Assembly (NCBI GenBank): GCA_000973525.1
Contig: CP004391.1
Location: 682,001-746,000, forward strand
Direction: 5' to 3'
Length of the DNA stretch: 64,000 nt
Origin: Pasteurella multocida subsp. multocida OH4807
GTDB lineage: Bacteria > Pseudomonadota > Gammaproteobacteria > Enterobacterales > Pasteurellaceae
In this document: piece after piece, positions 1 through 9,963 of the stretch
How positions within the stretch are numbered: the first letter of the stretch is position 1
How the letters are laid out: each line of letters opens with the position of its first letter
Position numbers and translations under genes: made by a program
Notes under the pieces: generated by a model
Seen by the model: only the letters and a program-made list of their open reading frames with translations
What the model was told of the DNA's origin: nothing
Databases searched by the model: none

Positions 1-28
1 TCTGCTTCATTACATTGTCTATGTGGAT

Positions 29-763
29 TTACCAACGGTCTAATGGGTGTTCCCAATCGATACTCACGTCTTTTTTCGGCTTGTAAATCGGCTCTTGTTG
101 ACCGCTAATTTTACGTTCAATCGCCTCTTGTTGCTCACGAATCTTTCTTTCGATTGATTCTTGCTGATGACGGATTTTCTCTTCAATAGACTGCTGTTGT
201 TGCTGAATACGGCGTTCGATTGGATTGCCCGATTGGGTTTCTAAACCACGCTGACGCTTACTTTCTTTAAAACGTTTGTTGTAGTTTTCTTTCAAATTAC
301 GACATTCTGATTCACGAATATTAGTAATATCGTGTTTTAGCTGATTGTATTTGAACTGAAAATAACGATACGCTTCAGGGTCATCATAAATAGTTTTCGC
401 TGACGATTTACCCACAATTTTTTCTAACTGTTCGTGAATCATTTCTTTGATCAACTGTTTTTCTAACGCGGTTAAACGCTCATCACGTTGTTGCCCCAAT
501 TCTGGTAATAAACAATATTCCAAATTATTTTTTGCCAAAATAAAGCGGTTCATCTGGTCAGTCGAAATTCGATAATAACGGCTATTTTCACGGGTTTCAC
601 GTGGATACTCAGGCTTATGTTTGCGATCTAATCTTGGCTCAAACGGTGGCTCATAAGATGGCGTATAGGCAGGTTGCTCTGGTTCATATTGTGGGTGAGG
701 ATAATAGGTCACACACGCACTTAAACTCACAATCGATAACATCACCAGTAAATTTTTAAACAT
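29..763 (-). CDS. Lipoprotein with C-terminal 11-residue coiled-coil repeats
   Basis: Predicted outer- or inner-membrane-anchored lipoprotein of unknown function, 244 aa. The N-terminus is a lipoprotein signal with lipobox LSAC, so the mature protein would begin at Cys17. A Pro/Tyr-rich linker follows, then a charged helical body. Residues 184-227 are four tandem 11-residue units of the form xKIRxQQExIE, an amphipathic hendecad typical of coiled coils; the tail is short and ends in DRW. I do not recognise the family. It stands alone downstream (in minus direction) of ybeY. Gln/Glu/Arg richness and the repeat suggest a periplasmic rod or binding surface, but that is inference. Confidence 0.75.
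   Translation of the reverse strand: MFKNLLVMLSIVSLSACVTYYPHPQYEPEQPAYTPSYEPPFEPRLDRKHKPEYPRETRENSRYYRISTDQMNRFILAKNNLEYCLLPELGQQRDERLTALEKQLIKEMIHEQLEKIVGKSSAKTIYDDPEAYRYFQFKYNQLKHDITNIRESECRNLKENYNKRFKESKRQRGLETQSGNPIERRIQQQQQSIEEKIRHQQESIERKIREQQEAIERKISGQQEPIYKPKKDVSIDWEHPLDRW
83..214 (-). repeat. Four 33-bp tandem units coding hendecad repeats
   Basis: Four consecutive 33-bp units encode residues 184-227 of the lipoprotein: RRIQQQQQSIE, EKIRHQQESIE, RKIREQQEAIE and RKISGQQEPIY. The two middle units are the most alike. In-frame 33-bp units can vary in number between strains without breaking the reading frame. Confidence 0.8.
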
Positions 764-897
764 GATTCCTTCCTTTCTTTTTACTGCAATAAATGTGTCA
801 TATTTTGAGCATTTACATGCTCATCCGAAAAAATAGAGTTTTCTTTGACCTTAATCGAAAAAAATAGTTTAAAAAAATGGCGAATCTTTACAAATTT

Positions 898-1365
898 TTA
901 TTCTTTTTCACTCAAATAGGGATCATCAAAACCGAGTGATTGCATAATTTCCGTTTCAAGATGTTCCATTTCTTCCGCTTCTGCATCATCAATATGATCA
1001 TAACCAAGTAAATGCAAGCTGCCGTGCACCACCATATGCGCCCAATGTGCCATCAATGGTTTGCCTTGTTCTTCCGCTTCTTTTTCTACGACTTGACGAC
1101 AAATCACTAAATCGCCTAATAACCCGAGCTCCACTTCATCAGGACATTCAAATAGAAATGACAACACATTAGTGGGTTTATCTTTGCCACGATAAGTGAA
1201 ATTCAATTCATGACTTTCCGCTTCATCAACGATACGCACTGTCATTTCCACGTCTGATAATTCAGGTTGCACAGCACGATTTGCCCAAGCTTGAATTTGA
1301 GCTTCTGTGGGTAGGTTTTCTGTATTTTCAGTGGCAATTTGTAGATCAATAATCACTTGCTTCAT
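898..1365 (-). CDS. ybeY: Endoribonuclease YbeY
   Basis: Zinc-dependent single-strand endoribonuclease that acts in 16S rRNA 3'-end maturation and late 30S quality control. The 155 aa length is normal for the family. The signature [11 protein letters not shown] near residues 114-124 supplies the three metal-binding histidines. It begins directly after the phoH stop codon (the two genes abut with no gap), so both are probably one transcript, as in many gammaproteobacteria. Nothing unusual seen. Confidence 0.95.
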   Translation of the reverse strand: MKQVIIDLQIATENTENLPTEAQIQAWANRAVQPELSDVEMTVRIVDEAESHELNFTYRGKDKPTNVLSFLFECPDEVELGLLGDLVICRQVVEKEAEEQGKPLMAHWAHMVVHGSLHLLGYDHIDDAEAEEMEHLETEIMQSLGFDDPYLSEKE

Positions 1366-2463
1366 TTATTCATTCTCATTTTTTGAATTTTCTGACTGCT
1401 CTTTTTCAGCACGTTCTTGACGACGTTGTTCCGCAATTGCCGCACGACGAATTTCATCTTGTGCTTCCCACGCATCATACGCTTGTACCACTTTCGCTAC
1501 GACAGGATGACGCACAATGTCTTTACTTTCAAAATAGTTAAAACTTAACTCAGGCACATGTTCTAGCACTTCAATAGCATGACGTAAACCAGACTTTTGG
1601 CTACGAGGTAGGTCAATCTGAGTAATATCCCCCGTAATCACGGCTTTCGAGTTAAAACCAATACGGGTTAGGAACATTTTCATTTGTTCAACCGTGGTAT
1701 TTTGGCTTTCGTCCAGAATAATAAAGCTGTCATTCAATGTACGACCACGCATATAAGCTAAAGGCGCAATTTCAATAACATTGCGCTCCATTAACTTTTG
1801 CACGCGTTCAAAACCTAACATTTCAAATAGGGCATCATAAAGTGGACGTAAATATGGCTCGATTTTCTGTCCTAAATCGCCAGGTAAGAAACCTAATTTT
1901 TCACCTGCTTCAACCGCAGGGCGCGTGAGCAAAATTCTACGCACCTCTTGCTTTTCGAGGGCTTCTACTGCAGCAGCTACCGCCAAAAAGGTTTTTCCCG
2001 TTCCAGCTGGCCCAATCCCAAAACTAATGTCGTGACGGAAAATATTGTGTAAATATTGAACTTGGTTTGGACCACGCGGTTTAATTAAGCCACGTTTGGT
2101 TTTTATTGACGAGGCATAAACTTTACTTTCTTCACGTTCATCATCTTGTACGAGAATACGGCTTTCTTGAATCGCAATGTGCACATCTTCCAAATCCAAT
2201 TCTTTAATTTGACCACGCACTGGTGCGGTTTCTAAATATAAAACTTGGATTAATTTAACCGCACTTTTCAGCAATTTTGCGTGATGAGGTTTGTTTTCGT
2301 CCTCATTTGACTGAACAGTAAAGGTGAAATTACGACGAGAAATAATCAAATTTAATGATTTCTCAATCAGTTGTAGATTTCCTTCATAAGCCCCACACAA
2401 TGCTTGTAAACGTGTGTTGTCTTGTGGCTCAAGGGTGAATGTTTCGGTGAGTAAATCGCTCAA
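1366..2463 (-). CDS. ybeZ: PhoH-family ATPase YbeZ
   Basis: PhoH-like P-loop ATPase of the YbeZ type, 365 aa, thought to work with YbeY in rRNA processing. Walker A is GPAGTGKTFLA (around residue 152); the PhoH block LLTRPAVEAGEKLGFLPGD follows, then a Walker B-like IILDESQN. The C-terminal 30 residues are a Glu/Arg-rich tail. It is the first gene of the phoH-ybeY pair on the minus strand. An uptake-signal core (accgcactt) lies inside the gene at 2258-2266. Confidence 0.94.
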   Translation of the reverse strand: MSDLLTETFTLEPQDNTRLQALCGAYEGNLQLIEKSLNLIISRRNFTFTVQSNEDENKPHHAKLLKSAVKLIQVLYLETAPVRGQIKELDLEDVHIAIQESRILVQDDEREESKVYASSIKTKRGLIKPRGPNQVQYLHNIFRHDISFGIGPAGTGKTFLAVAAAVEALEKQEVRRILLTRPAVEAGEKLGFLPGDLGQKIEPYLRPLYDALFEMLGFERVQKLMERNVIEIAPLAYMRGRTLNDSFIILDESQNTTVEQMKMFLTRIGFNSKAVITGDITQIDLPRSQKSGLRHAIEVLEHVPELSFNYFESKDIVRHPVVAKVVQAYDAWEAQDEIRRAAIAEQRRQERAEKEQSENSKNENE

Positions 2464-2555
2464 AGCTAAACCTCAAAATAAAAAACAAGTGAGGGTATTG
2501 TAAAGCGATTAGGGCAAATTTGCTAGGTGAGTAACGGGATTTACATACGAACAAG

Positions 2556-2585
2556 AATAAAGGCAAGCCTAAGTTTGCCTTTATT
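2556..2585 (-). terminator. Terminator hairpin after efp
   Basis: Arms AATAAAGGCAA and TTTGCCTTTATT around a 7-nt loop, just past the efp stop codon. The stem is symmetric and lies between the convergent-free end of efp and the phoH start. Confidence 0.65.
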
Positions 2586-2601
2586 GCTCATCATGATTGA
2601 C

Positions 2602-3168
2602 TTATTTCACGCGAGAAACGTATTCGCCTGAACGGGTATCCACTTTGATGACTTCACCAATTTGGACGAATAAAGGGACTTTCACGACAGCACCAGTGCT
2701 TAATGTAGCAGGTTTACCACCTGTACCAGCAGTATCCCCTTTCAAACCTGGATCTGTGTCGATAATTTCTAACTCAACAAAGTTTGGTGGAGTCACGCTG
2801 ATTGGTGCACCATTCCATAATGTCACGATACAATCGGCTTGATCTAATAACCATTTGTCTGCATCACCGATTGCTTTTGCATCTGCTGAATATTGTTCAA
2901 ATGTTTCTGGGTGCATGAAATACCAGAATGCGTCGTCTTTGTAAGAGTAAGTCAAGTTCAGATCCATGACGTCTGCCGCTTCTACTGACGTACCAGATTT
3001 GAAGTTCACATCTAATACTTTACCAGAAATTAATTTACGAATACGTGTACGAGTAAAGGCTTGACCTTTACCTGGTTTAACAAATTCATTTTCAACGATC
3101 ACGCAAGGCTCACCATCTTGCATAAATTTTAGACCTGGTTTGAAATCACTGGTAGTATATGTAGCCAT
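2602..3168 (-). CDS. efp: Translation elongation factor P
   Basis: EF-P, 188 aa, rescues ribosomes stalled at polyproline stretches. The N-terminal KOW-like domain carries KPGKGQAF with Lys34 at the loop tip, the residue that is beta-lysylated. OB domains follow. The start ATG has GAGG eight bases upstream. The modification enzyme EpmB is encoded divergently next door, which fits the Lys34 type of EF-P rather than the rhamnosylated Arg type. Confidence 0.97.
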   Translation of the reverse strand: MATYTTSDFKPGLKFMQDGEPCVIVENEFVKPGKGQAFTRTRIRKLISGKVLDVNFKSGTSVEAADVMDLNLTYSYKDDAFWYFMHPETFEQYSADAKAIGDADKWLLDQADCIVTLWNGAPISVTPPNFVELEIIDTDPGLKGDTAGTGGKPATLSTGAVVKVPLFVQIGEVIKVDTRSGEYVSRVK

Positions 3169-3203
3169 ATTATCCTCAAGTTATAAAGAGATTGTTTTTA
3201 AAA

Positions 3204-4217
3204 GTGCATATTTTAACTCAAAACATAGCAATTAGAGAAGAACAAAGTTGGACAGATCATCTCGCAAATGCCATTTCTGATCCTAAAATATTACTCAAAA
3301 CCTTAAATTTACCGCTCCACACTTTTGAAAAAGACATTGCAGCACGCCAATTATTCCCAATGCGCGTGCCATTACCTTTTGTCGCAAAAATGGAAAAGGG
3401 GAATCCTAACGATCCCTTGTTCTTACAAGTCATGACGGCTTATGATGAATTTACGCAGGTGGAAGGTTTTACCACGGATCCCTTAGAAGAACAAGAGGCA
3501 ATCGTACCCAGCGTGCTACACAAATACCACAATCGTCTTTTACTCATGGTAAAGGGGGGATGTGCTATCAATTGCCGCTATTGTTTTCGTCGTCACTTTC
3601 CTTATGCGGATAACAAAGGGAATAAAACCAATTGGCAAAAAGCATTAGACTATATTGCTCAACGTCAGGAAATTGAAGAAGTCATTTTTTCAGGCGGTGA
3701 TCCCCTGATGGCAAAAGATCATGAACTAGCCTGGCTCATTGAACAGTTAGATAAGATACCGCACATACAACGTCTACGCATTCATACTCGCTTACCCATC
3801 GTGATTCCACAGCGAATCACTGATGAGCTGTGTCAAATTCTAGCAACTAGCCGTTTGCAAAAAGTTTGTGTCACCCATATCAATCATCCCAATGAAATTG
3901 ATGCACCACTATCACAAGCGTTAGCTAAGCTCAAACACAGCCATGTTACCCTTTTAAACCAGTCCGTCTTACTCAAAGGAATTAATGATAATGCCCAAAC
4001 CCTGAAACACTTGAGTGACAAATTATTTCAAGCAAATATCTTACCTTACTACTTACACCTTCTTGATAAAGTAGACGGCGCAAGTCATTTTTATCTAGAT
4101 GATCAACATGCCCTAAATATTTACAAAGAATTACAAAGTATCACATCGGGCTATCTGGTACCCAAATTAGCGCGTGAAATTGCCAAAGAGCCCAACAAAA
4201 CGCTGTATACAGCATAG
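3204..4217 (+). CDS. epmB: EF-P beta-lysylation protein EpmB (lysine 2,3-aminomutase)
   Basis: Radical-SAM lysine 2,3-aminomutase that makes (R)-beta-lysine for EF-P Lys34. The [4Fe-4S] cluster motif is C120-AIN-C124-RY-C127 and is followed by FRRHFPY, typical of YjeK/EpmB; the SGGDPLM block supports SAM binding. I chose GTG at 3204 (337 aa), whose N-terminus MHILTQ aligns with E. coli MAHIVTL. The longer TTG at 3192 sits only one base from the AGAG element and adds four residues. Divergent from efp with about 35 bp between starts. Confidence 0.93.
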   Translation: MHILTQNIAIREEQSWTDHLANAISDPKILLKTLNLPLHTFEKDIAARQLFPMRVPLPFVAKMEKGNPNDPLFLQVMTAYDEFTQVEGFTTDPLEEQEAIVPSVLHKYHNRLLLMVKGGCAINCRYCFRRHFPYADNKGNKTNWQKALDYIAQRQEIEEVIFSGGDPLMAKDHELAWLIEQLDKIPHIQRLRIHTRLPIVIPQRITDELCQILATSRLQKVCVTHINHPNEIDAPLSQALAKLKHSHVTLLNQSVLLKGINDNAQTLKHLSDKLFQANILPYYLHLLDKVDGASHFYLDDQHALNIYKELQSITSGYLVPKLAREIAKEPNKTLYTA

Positions 4218-4256
4218 GAAAATCAAAAAATATCCTTTAGAATAAGCCAAATTTTG

Positions 4257-4265
4257 ACCGCACTT
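4257..4265 (-). other. DNA uptake signal core upstream of oapA
   Basis: Reverse complement of the Pasteurellaceae uptake core AAGTGCGGT, followed by a T-rich flank, in the gap between epmB and the oapA start. Confidence 0.85.
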
Positions 4266-4307
4266 TTCAGTGTATATCCGTCATCTATTAAGAATCGAGG
4301 TACTATC

Positions 4308-5435
4308 GTGGATTCAGACAAACAAAAAACCGAAGTAGAACATCACCCAGAACAGAATGAATTGGATTTAGAATTTAACCAAGTTGAACCCATCACGCCG
4401 AAAAAAACTATGAAGACGGAGCCTTCTTTTTTTGATAAGGCGAAAAGCTTATTCGCGAAAAAAGAACAGGTTGATGCTACGCTAAATACCCGTAAAGAAC
4501 CGACGTTTGGTGAACCACTTGTGGCTGAACATGAATCTCACGCGACATCACTTCATACAGAAGATACCATCGTACCTGTTAGCACTAACCAAAGCACACC
4601 CGCAGTACACTGGAAAAATCCAGAAACTTGGCCGATGCTACACATGTTACCGCAACGTCATCGTCGTCTATTTGTTGTGCTGCTTGGGTTAATTCTCTTG
4701 TTAATGATTTTCTTTGCCTTAAAACCAAGTTCGGAGACAGTACAGTCTTTTGAGCAACAACATGGTCAAGCTGTCCCTATTCAGTTCCAGCCATTAGATA
4801 AACAACAAGCCGTTGAACCAATGGTCTTAGATAATCCAGTGATGCAACCACAAGATACGACGGAAAACCAAGCTGTCGTCAATCCGCCAGTACAAGATAA
4901 CATGAGCGATCGCAGTACGTTACCACACACAACGACTACGCCAGACCCAATGGCAATACCTCAACCTTCACATGCTGGACAAACGAGAGTTGAACAAACC
5001 GAAAACAAACCCCAATCTGTCGTGACAGAACCGAAAAACGATAAAATTGTGAGCGCTGAAAAGCACAAAGCCGCTGAAAAACCAAAAGCAATAGACAAAC
5101 CAAAACCTTCCGAAAAACCTGTTGAAAAAGCGAAAGTCGAGAAGAAAGGCGCGCCTGTTGTTGAAGCTGAGCCTGCTAAAACCACAAAAGGTAAAACCTT
5201 AACGGTTCCACAGGGGGTCAGCTTGATGCAAGTCTTCCGTAACCATAATCTTAACATTTCAGATGTCAACGCGATGACAAAAGCTTCTGGTGCGGGAAAT
5301 GCGTTAAGTAATTTTAAAGCGGGTGATAAAGTACAGGTTTCTGTCAATAGCCAAGGACGTGTCACTGAATTGCGCTTAGAAAATGGCGCAAAATTTATTC
5401 GTCAAGCCGACGGAAGTTATATTTATAAAAAATAA
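4308..5435 (+). CDS. oapA: Opacity-associated protein OapA, LysM-like domain
   Basis: Single-pass inner-membrane protein with a periplasmic OapA/LysM-like C-terminal domain, linked in Haemophilus to colony opacity and colonisation. The GTG start at 4308 has GAGG seven bases upstream and gives 375 aa; the longer TTG start at 4254 runs through an uptake signal and lacks a ribosome site. Cytoplasmic acidic region of about 120 residues, one membrane segment (LFVVLLGLILLLMIFFAL), a Pro/Lys/Glu-rich periplasmic linker, then the terminal domain beginning near KGKTLTVPQGVSLMQVFR. No oapB follows; the gene ends at a bidirectional terminator. Confidence 0.88.
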   Translation: MDSDKQKTEVEHHPEQNELDLEFNQVEPITPKKTMKTEPSFFDKAKSLFAKKEQVDATLNTRKEPTFGEPLVAEHESHATSLHTEDTIVPVSTNQSTPAVHWKNPETWPMLHMLPQRHRRLFVVLLGLILLLMIFFALKPSSETVQSFEQQHGQAVPIQFQPLDKQQAVEPMVLDNPVMQPQDTTENQAVVNPPVQDNMSDRSTLPHTTTTPDPMAIPQPSHAGQTRVEQTENKPQSVVTEPKNDKIVSAEKHKAAEKPKAIDKPKPSEKPVEKAKVEKKGAPVVEAEPAKTTKGKTLTVPQGVSLMQVFRNHNLNISDVNAMTKASGAGNALSNFKAGDKVQVSVNSQGRVTELRLENGAKFIRQADGSYIYKK

Positions 5436-5452
5436 AGCGCGCTATTCAATAT

Positions 5453-5489
5453 AAAAAAAAGCCTGTTACTCACACTAACAGGCTTTCTT
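5453..5489. terminator. Bidirectional terminator between oapA and rdgC
   Basis: Stem GCCTGTTA / TAACAGGC with loop CTCACAC, an A8 run on the left and CTTTC on the right, between two converging genes. The minus-strand reading has the stronger T-tract and would serve rdgC. Confidence 0.85.
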
Positions 5490-5514
5490 CTGTCCCGATT
5501 TAACTCAAAAGAGG

Positions 5515-6423
5515 TTATAAACGTGCTTTTTCACCGCCAAAATCAGCAAGCAAATTCTCAATTAATTTGCTCAATACTCCAGTCATCAACACAAAATCAG
5601 CATCAAAGCGCTGGGCATAATCTTCCTTCAAAATATCATCGTTTTTCTCACGGATTTGATCCGCAAATTTTAACCGTTTTAATGAACCATCATCGTGCAG
5701 AATAAAACTAATATGCTCTTCCCATAATAATGATAATTTCGTGACGACTTTGCCTGCTGTTAATAAACTTTGGATTTCTTCAGACTCAAGATTTTGTTGT
5801 TTACAACGGATAATCCCCATGTCACTACTACCCGTTAGCTCAGCTTCTTCTAATGGGAATAACCATTGTGGTACCGTGTCATTGCGTAACCAATCTGTCA
5901 TTAATAAACTGGGTGCATTCGCAAAAGTTAAAGGCACAACAGGTAAAGAACCTAATGATTTACGTAACAACGCTAATACGTCTTCCGCTCGTTTACTTGA
6001 TGCGGCATCAACATAAATCAAGTCTGCTTCTGCATCAATCCATAATGCCGTGTGTTGATGTTTGCTGAATGCACGTGGTAATAATCCAGCAATGACATCA
6101 TCCTTTAATGCCAGTTTTTCAACTTTCTTCAACTTGCGATTTTCTTTTTGTTCTACGTGTTGAATACGCTCATCTAATTCTGTTTTCACAACATGTGCCG
6201 GTAAGATTTTTTCTTCTTTATGCGCCACTAATAAAATGTGTTTCCCCACCGAGAAATGCAACATTTCACTATCACGTAAAGGGTTGGTCCAGCCAAATTT
6301 ACTCATATCCGATTGATGACAAGGATGGTATTGGCATTGTTGCAAATGAGTCTGTAATACCGCAGAAGACCAATCTAACTCCTTTGTTAAACGATAAATC
6401 ATGGCGTTTTTAAACCAAAACAT
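5515..6423 (-). CDS. rdgC: Recombination-associated protein RdgC
   Basis: Ring-shaped DNA-binding protein that modulates RecA access. I place the start at 6423 (MFWFKNAMIYRLT, 302 aa), matching E. coli MLWFKNLMVYRLS and the usual 303-aa length. The open frame runs 55 codons further upstream, but that extension is AT-rich intergenic DNA without family similarity. Convergent with oapA and divergent from proC. Confidence 0.94.
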   Translation of the reverse strand: MFWFKNAMIYRLTKELDWSSAVLQTHLQQCQYHPCHQSDMSKFGWTNPLRDSEMLHFSVGKHILLVAHKEEKILPAHVVKTELDERIQHVEQKENRKLKKVEKLALKDDVIAGLLPRAFSKHQHTALWIDAEADLIYVDAASSKRAEDVLALLRKSLGSLPVVPLTFANAPSLLMTDWLRNDTVPQWLFPLEEAELTGSSDMGIIRCKQQNLESEEIQSLLTAGKVVTKLSLLWEEHISFILHDDGSLKRLKFADQIREKNDDILKEDYAQRFDADFVLMTGVLSKLIENLLADFGGEKARL

Positions 6424-6517
6424 AGTTTGTTCCTTATATTTTTCAGGTAAAATAGATCCATTCTGTGTCGCATTTGCGACAAAATCTCTCATATTGTAAC
6501 GTACTTCGAGATAAAAT

Positions 6518-7345
6518 ATGCAAACTAAATCTATTTGCTTTATTGGTGGCGGAAATATGGCGCAAGCGATTATTTTTGGCTTACTCAAGCAACATTATCC
6601 AGCTCAACAAATCACCGTCTGTGATCCCAACCCAGAAAAACGCGCGTTATTCCTCGAAAAAGGTATCCGTGCTATTGAGAATACGCCAGCGCAAATTCAA
6701 TCCGCAGTTCAACATGCGGAGGTAATCTTACTCGCGGTGAAACCACAAGTGATGGCTGAGATTTGCCAGTCGTTGCAGGCAATCGATTTCAACCACAAGC
6801 TCGTCATTTCTATTGCGGCGGGTATTGCCATCGCTCGCTTACACACCTTGCTGCCGAGTGCTCACCATATTGTGCGTGTCATGCCGAATACACCAGCCCT
6901 CGTATCAGAAGGGATGTCTGGTTTATTTGCTCCCACCAATGTGCCCATTCCGCTCAAACAATTTGCTCAAGACTTATTAAGTGCGGTAGGAAACACTTGT
7001 TGGATCACCGATGAAGCCGCCATGCACAGTATTACGGCGGGATCTGGCAGCAGTCCTGCCTATTTTTTCTTCTTTATGGAAGCCATGCAACGCACTTTAA
7101 TCAAGATGAATTTGGATCCCCATACAGCAAGATTATTAGTACAACAATCTGCGCTAGGAGCCGCAAAAATGGTCGCAGACAATCCTGATTTATCCCTCAC
7201 GACATTACGTGAAAATGTGACATCAAAAGGCGGTACTACTGCTGCAGCGTTGGATATTTTTACTCAACACGACTTATCAAAAACGGTGCAACAAGCGATG
7301 GAGGCTTGTGTCGCACGCTCTCAACAAATGGAAAAATTATTTTAA
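6518..7345 (+). CDS. proC: Pyrroline-5-carboxylate reductase
   Basis: Last step of proline synthesis, reducing P5C with NAD(P)H. The 275 aa protein opens with the Rossmann motif [13 protein letters not shown], and carries the family signature near [12 protein letters not shown] at the C-terminal end. Its TAA stop overlaps the ATG of the next transporter gene by one base, so the two are translationally coupled. An uptake-signal core lies inside at 6979-6987. Confidence 0.96.
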   Translation: MQTKSICFIGGGNMAQAIIFGLLKQHYPAQQITVCDPNPEKRALFLEKGIRAIENTPAQIQSAVQHAEVILLAVKPQVMAEICQSLQAIDFNHKLVISIAAGIAIARLHTLLPSAHHIVRVMPNTPALVSEGMSGLFAPTNVPIPLKQFAQDLLSAVGNTCWITDEAAMHSITAGSGSSPAYFFFFMEAMQRTLIKMNLDPHTARLLVQQSALGAAKMVADNPDLSLTTLRENVTSKGGTTAAALDIFTQHDLSKTVQQAMEACVARSQQMEKLF

Positions 7346-8502
7346 TGACTAGTTCAGCATTTAATTGGCTTGCATTCAGCTTTTTCGGATATTTTTGTGC
7401 TTATGGCGTTTTTGTACCGTTTTTCCCCGTTTGGTTAAAATCACAGTCTTATGGTGAAGAATTGATCGGTTTAGTCATTGCCAGTTCTTATGTATTTCGT
7501 TTTATGGGCGGTATTTTTTTCTCCAGTTTAGTCAAAAAAGCCTCTCAATTGATTTATGCGCTACGCTATTTAGCGTGGATAAGCTGTGTCATTGCATTTT
7601 GTATCAGCTTTGTCGCAGAAAGCTTCTGGTTACTGTTTATTGCCATTGCGCTCTTTTCAATGGTCAATGCTGCAGGTATGCCTCTCAGTGATACACTCGC
7701 AAGTGTCTGGCAACAACAAATCCAGCTCGACTATGGAAAGGCACGGTTGATTGGTTCGCTCGCATTCGTTATTGGTGTCGTCGTTTTTGGTTACCTCATT
7801 GGTGCATTAGGAGATGGCAGTATTGTGTGGATTCTAACCGCTCTTTTAGTGTGTTATGCCACAATACAAATGACCACCCCAACCCCCTTACCAGAAGATC
7901 AACAGAGCAATATTGCCAGTCAAGTTAGCTTTGCTGGCTTATTAAAAAATAAAACCACATTACGTTTACTGATTGCGATCTCCCTCATTCAAGGTTCACA
8001 TGCAGCATATTATGCTTACAGCGTGTTATATTGGACCAGTTTAGGTATTTCTGTCCAAACCACCAGTTTACTGTGGGGATTAAGTGTCATTGCAGAAATG
8101 CTCTTATTCTTTTTCTCCACTAAACTCTTCCGCACTTGGAAAGTCAGTTCATTATTTTATTTATCTGCTATTGCCACAGTAATACGTTGGGGAGCATTAA
8201 GTATCGCGGAAGATGTGTGGTCGTTAGCACTCATTCAAACATTACATAGTCTCACCTATGCCGTTAGTCACTATGCAATCATTCGTTATTTTACTACGCA
8301 ACCTATTTCTCATATTGCGAAATTACAGGGACTTTATAATGGTCTCTCTGGCTGTGGTGCAGTTGCATTGTTAACCGCACTTTCTGGCGTACTCTACCCA
8401 ATTTCACCAACAGTCTCTTTCCTAGCGATGATGGGTTTTGCTATGTTGTCGTTACTTGCCATCCCACGAAAAATCGATGCATTCTTACTTAAACGGTGCT
8501 AA
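7345..8502 (+). CDS. MFS transporter of the HcaT/3-phenylpropionate type
   Basis: Twelve-helix major facilitator, 385 aa from ATG 7345, which overlaps the proC stop. The loop after helix 4 contains [20 protein letters not shown], typical of the HcaT/LacY-like subgroup (MFS_1_like). The substrate cannot be read from sequence; 3-phenylpropionate is only a family label, and the neighbours proC and xerD give no hint. The same order rdgC-proC-MFS-xerD is known in Haemophilus. An uptake core lies at 8374-8382, in coding DNA. Confidence 0.85.
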   Translation: MTSSAFNWLAFSFFGYFCAYGVFVPFFPVWLKSQSYGEELIGLVIASSYVFRFMGGIFFSSLVKKASQLIYALRYLAWISCVIAFCISFVAESFWLLFIAIALFSMVNAAGMPLSDTLASVWQQQIQLDYGKARLIGSLAFVIGVVVFGYLIGALGDGSIVWILTALLVCYATIQMTTPTPLPEDQQSNIASQVSFAGLLKNKTTLRLLIAISLIQGSHAAYYAYSVLYWTSLGISVQTTSLLWGLSVIAEMLLFFFSTKLFRTWKVSSLFYLSAIATVIRWGALSIAEDVWSLALIQTLHSLTYAVSHYAIIRYFTTQPISHIAKLQGLYNGLSGCGAVALLTALSGVLYPISPTVSFLAMMGFAMLSLLAIPRKIDAFLLKRC

Positions 8503-8504
8503 GC

Positions 8505-9398
8505 ATGAAAGATCTTGCGTTAATTGATATTTTTCTCAATGAAGTCTGGATAGAAAAAAATCTATCCGATAACACAGTGCAATCCTATCGTTTAGATTTA
8601 ACGACATTATTACATTGGTTAGAGAAAAAGGAATTAACGCTCTTAACTTTAGATACTATTGATCTGCAAACCTTTTTAGGTGAACGTTTAACACAAGGTT
8701 ATAAAGCGACCAGTACCGCACGTCTCCTCAGCGCTATACGCAAATTATTCCAATATTTATATCGTGAAAAATATCGGCATGATGATCCAAGCGCCATCTT
8801 AAGTTCACCTAAATTGCCTGTGCGTTTACCCAAATATTTGACAGAACAACAGGTCACCGATTTACTGAATGCACCTGATGTCGATGTCCCATTAGAACTA
8901 CGCGATAAAGCGATGATGGAATTGCTGTATGCCACGGGATTACGTGTCACCGAGCTGGTGTCTTTAACAATTGAAAATATTGATATTAATCAGGGCGTTG
9001 TACGTGTTATTGGTAAAGGAAACAAAGAACGCATAGTACCAATTGGTGAAGAAGCAACCCATTGGATTCGTCAATTTGTCCGCTACGGCAGACCTTTTTT
9101 ACTGAATGGACAAACATCAGATATCGTCTTTCCAAGCAAAAGAGCGGTCAAAATGACCCGACAAACATTTTGGCACCGCATCAAGCATTATGCCATCTTG
9201 GCTGAAATTGATGTAGACAGCTTATCTCCGCATGTGTTGCGTCATGCCTTTGCGACACATTTAGTTAATCATGGAGCGGATTTACGTGTCGTACAAATGT
9301 TATTAGGGCATAGCGATCTTTCTAGCACACAAATCTATACTCATGTCGCCAAAGAACGTTTAAGACATTTACACCAACGTTATCACCCTAGAGGATAA
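8505..9398 (+). CDS. xerD: Site-specific tyrosine recombinase XerD
   Basis: Works with XerC at dif to resolve chromosome dimers. 297 aa from ATG 8505, matching the E. coli length of 298. N-terminal core-binding domain (SAM-like), then the catalytic domain with LYATGLRVTEL (Arg), KGNKERIVP (Lys), HVLRHAFATHL (His-x-x-Arg), LGHSDLSSTQIYTH (His and Tyr nucleophile). GTG at 8496 overlaps the upstream stop and adds three residues; it is the alternative start. Confidence 0.96.
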   Translation: MKDLALIDIFLNEVWIEKNLSDNTVQSYRLDLTTLLHWLEKKELTLLTLDTIDLQTFLGERLTQGYKATSTARLLSAIRKLFQYLYREKYRHDDPSAILSSPKLPVRLPKYLTEQQVTDLLNAPDVDVPLELRDKAMMELLYATGLRVTELVSLTIENIDINQGVVRVIGKGNKERIVPIGEEATHWIRQFVRYGRPFLLNGQTSDIVFPSKRAVKMTRQTFWHRIKHYAILAEIDVDSLSPHVLRHAFATHLVNHGADLRVVQMLLGHSDLSSTQIYTHVAKERLRHLHQRYHPRG

Positions 9399-9407
9399 AA
9401 CACGCAT

Positions 9408-9439
9408 AAAAAAACTGCATCATCACAATGCAGTTTTTT
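9408..9439. terminator. Bidirectional terminator xerD / raiA
   Basis: Perfect 12-bp stem AAAAAACTGCAT / ATGCAGTTTTTT around CATCACA, between converging xerD and raiA. Confidence 0.92.
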
Positions 9440-9455
9440 AATTTAACCGATCACG

Positions 9456-9773
9456 TTAGAATGAGTCTTTTAATCGCTCATCCGCCCGACGAGCCTCACT
9501 TTTATGTTGTAATTTATTGAGCTGTCGTTCTAATTTTTCTTCCACATCATTGATCGCTTTATACATATCTTCTGACTCTGCTTTTGCAAACAAATCACCA
9601 AGTGGCGTACCCATCGATGCTTCTACTGAGAAACCTTTTGGTATTTTGTTTAAAATAAAATGGGGATTAATTAACTGAGTTTGCCATTTTCCTAATTTAG
9701 CAAGTCTATCTTCGACATGAGCACGGATTGCAGGGGTGATTTCCATTTGTTTGCTTGTGATATTTAGAGTCAT
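9456..9773 (-). CDS. raiA: Ribosome-associated inhibitor RaiA (YfiA/HPF family)
   Basis: 105-aa stationary-phase factor that binds the 30S decoding and P/A-site region and blocks translation. The beta-alpha-beta-beta-beta-alpha fold is visible, with the conserved [24 protein letters not shown] segment and a basic C-terminal helix. Length lies between E. coli HPF (95) and RaiA (113), so the choice between these two paralogues is tentative. Monocistronic, with a good promoter and a hairpin leader. Confidence 0.9.
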   Translation of the reverse strand: MTLNITSKQMEITPAIRAHVEDRLAKLGKWQTQLINPHFILNKIPKGFSVEASMGTPLGDLFAKAESEDMYKAINDVEEKLERQLNKLQHKSEARRADERLKDSF

Positions 9774-9796
9774 AGCATTTACCTCTCTGTTGAAAA

Positions 9797-9813
9797 GGGG
9801 ACCTAATGTCCCT
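9797..9813 (-). other. Small hairpin in the raiA leader
   Basis: On the minus strand GGGAC-ATTAG-GTCCC forms a 5-bp stem in the untranslated leader, about 25 bases before the ATG and followed by CCTTTTC. Function unknown. Confidence 0.5.
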
Positions 9814-9836
9814 TGTTATTAATAATCCTTAGTTAC

Positions 9837-9865
9837 AACATAGTCCCCTTGCTCTAAGTTTTCAA
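9837..9865 (-). promoter_or_regulatory. Sigma-70 promoter of raiA
   Basis: Minus-strand -35 TTGAAA (9860-9865) and -10 TATGTT (9837-9842) with a 17-bp spacer, about 65 bp upstream of the raiA ATG. Confidence 0.6.
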
Positions 9866-9963
9866 GTCTTTTTACAGAATTTTTTGGGAAAAAATGAAAA
9901 GTATGATCTAAGTAGAAAAATGATGATTTAATACTGGATTATTAGAGGAAAGTTGTTATGATT

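Noticed and set aside
6424..6588. 55-codon N-terminal extension of rdgC
   Set aside because: No family similarity; MFWFKNAMIYRL at 6423 fits the family start.
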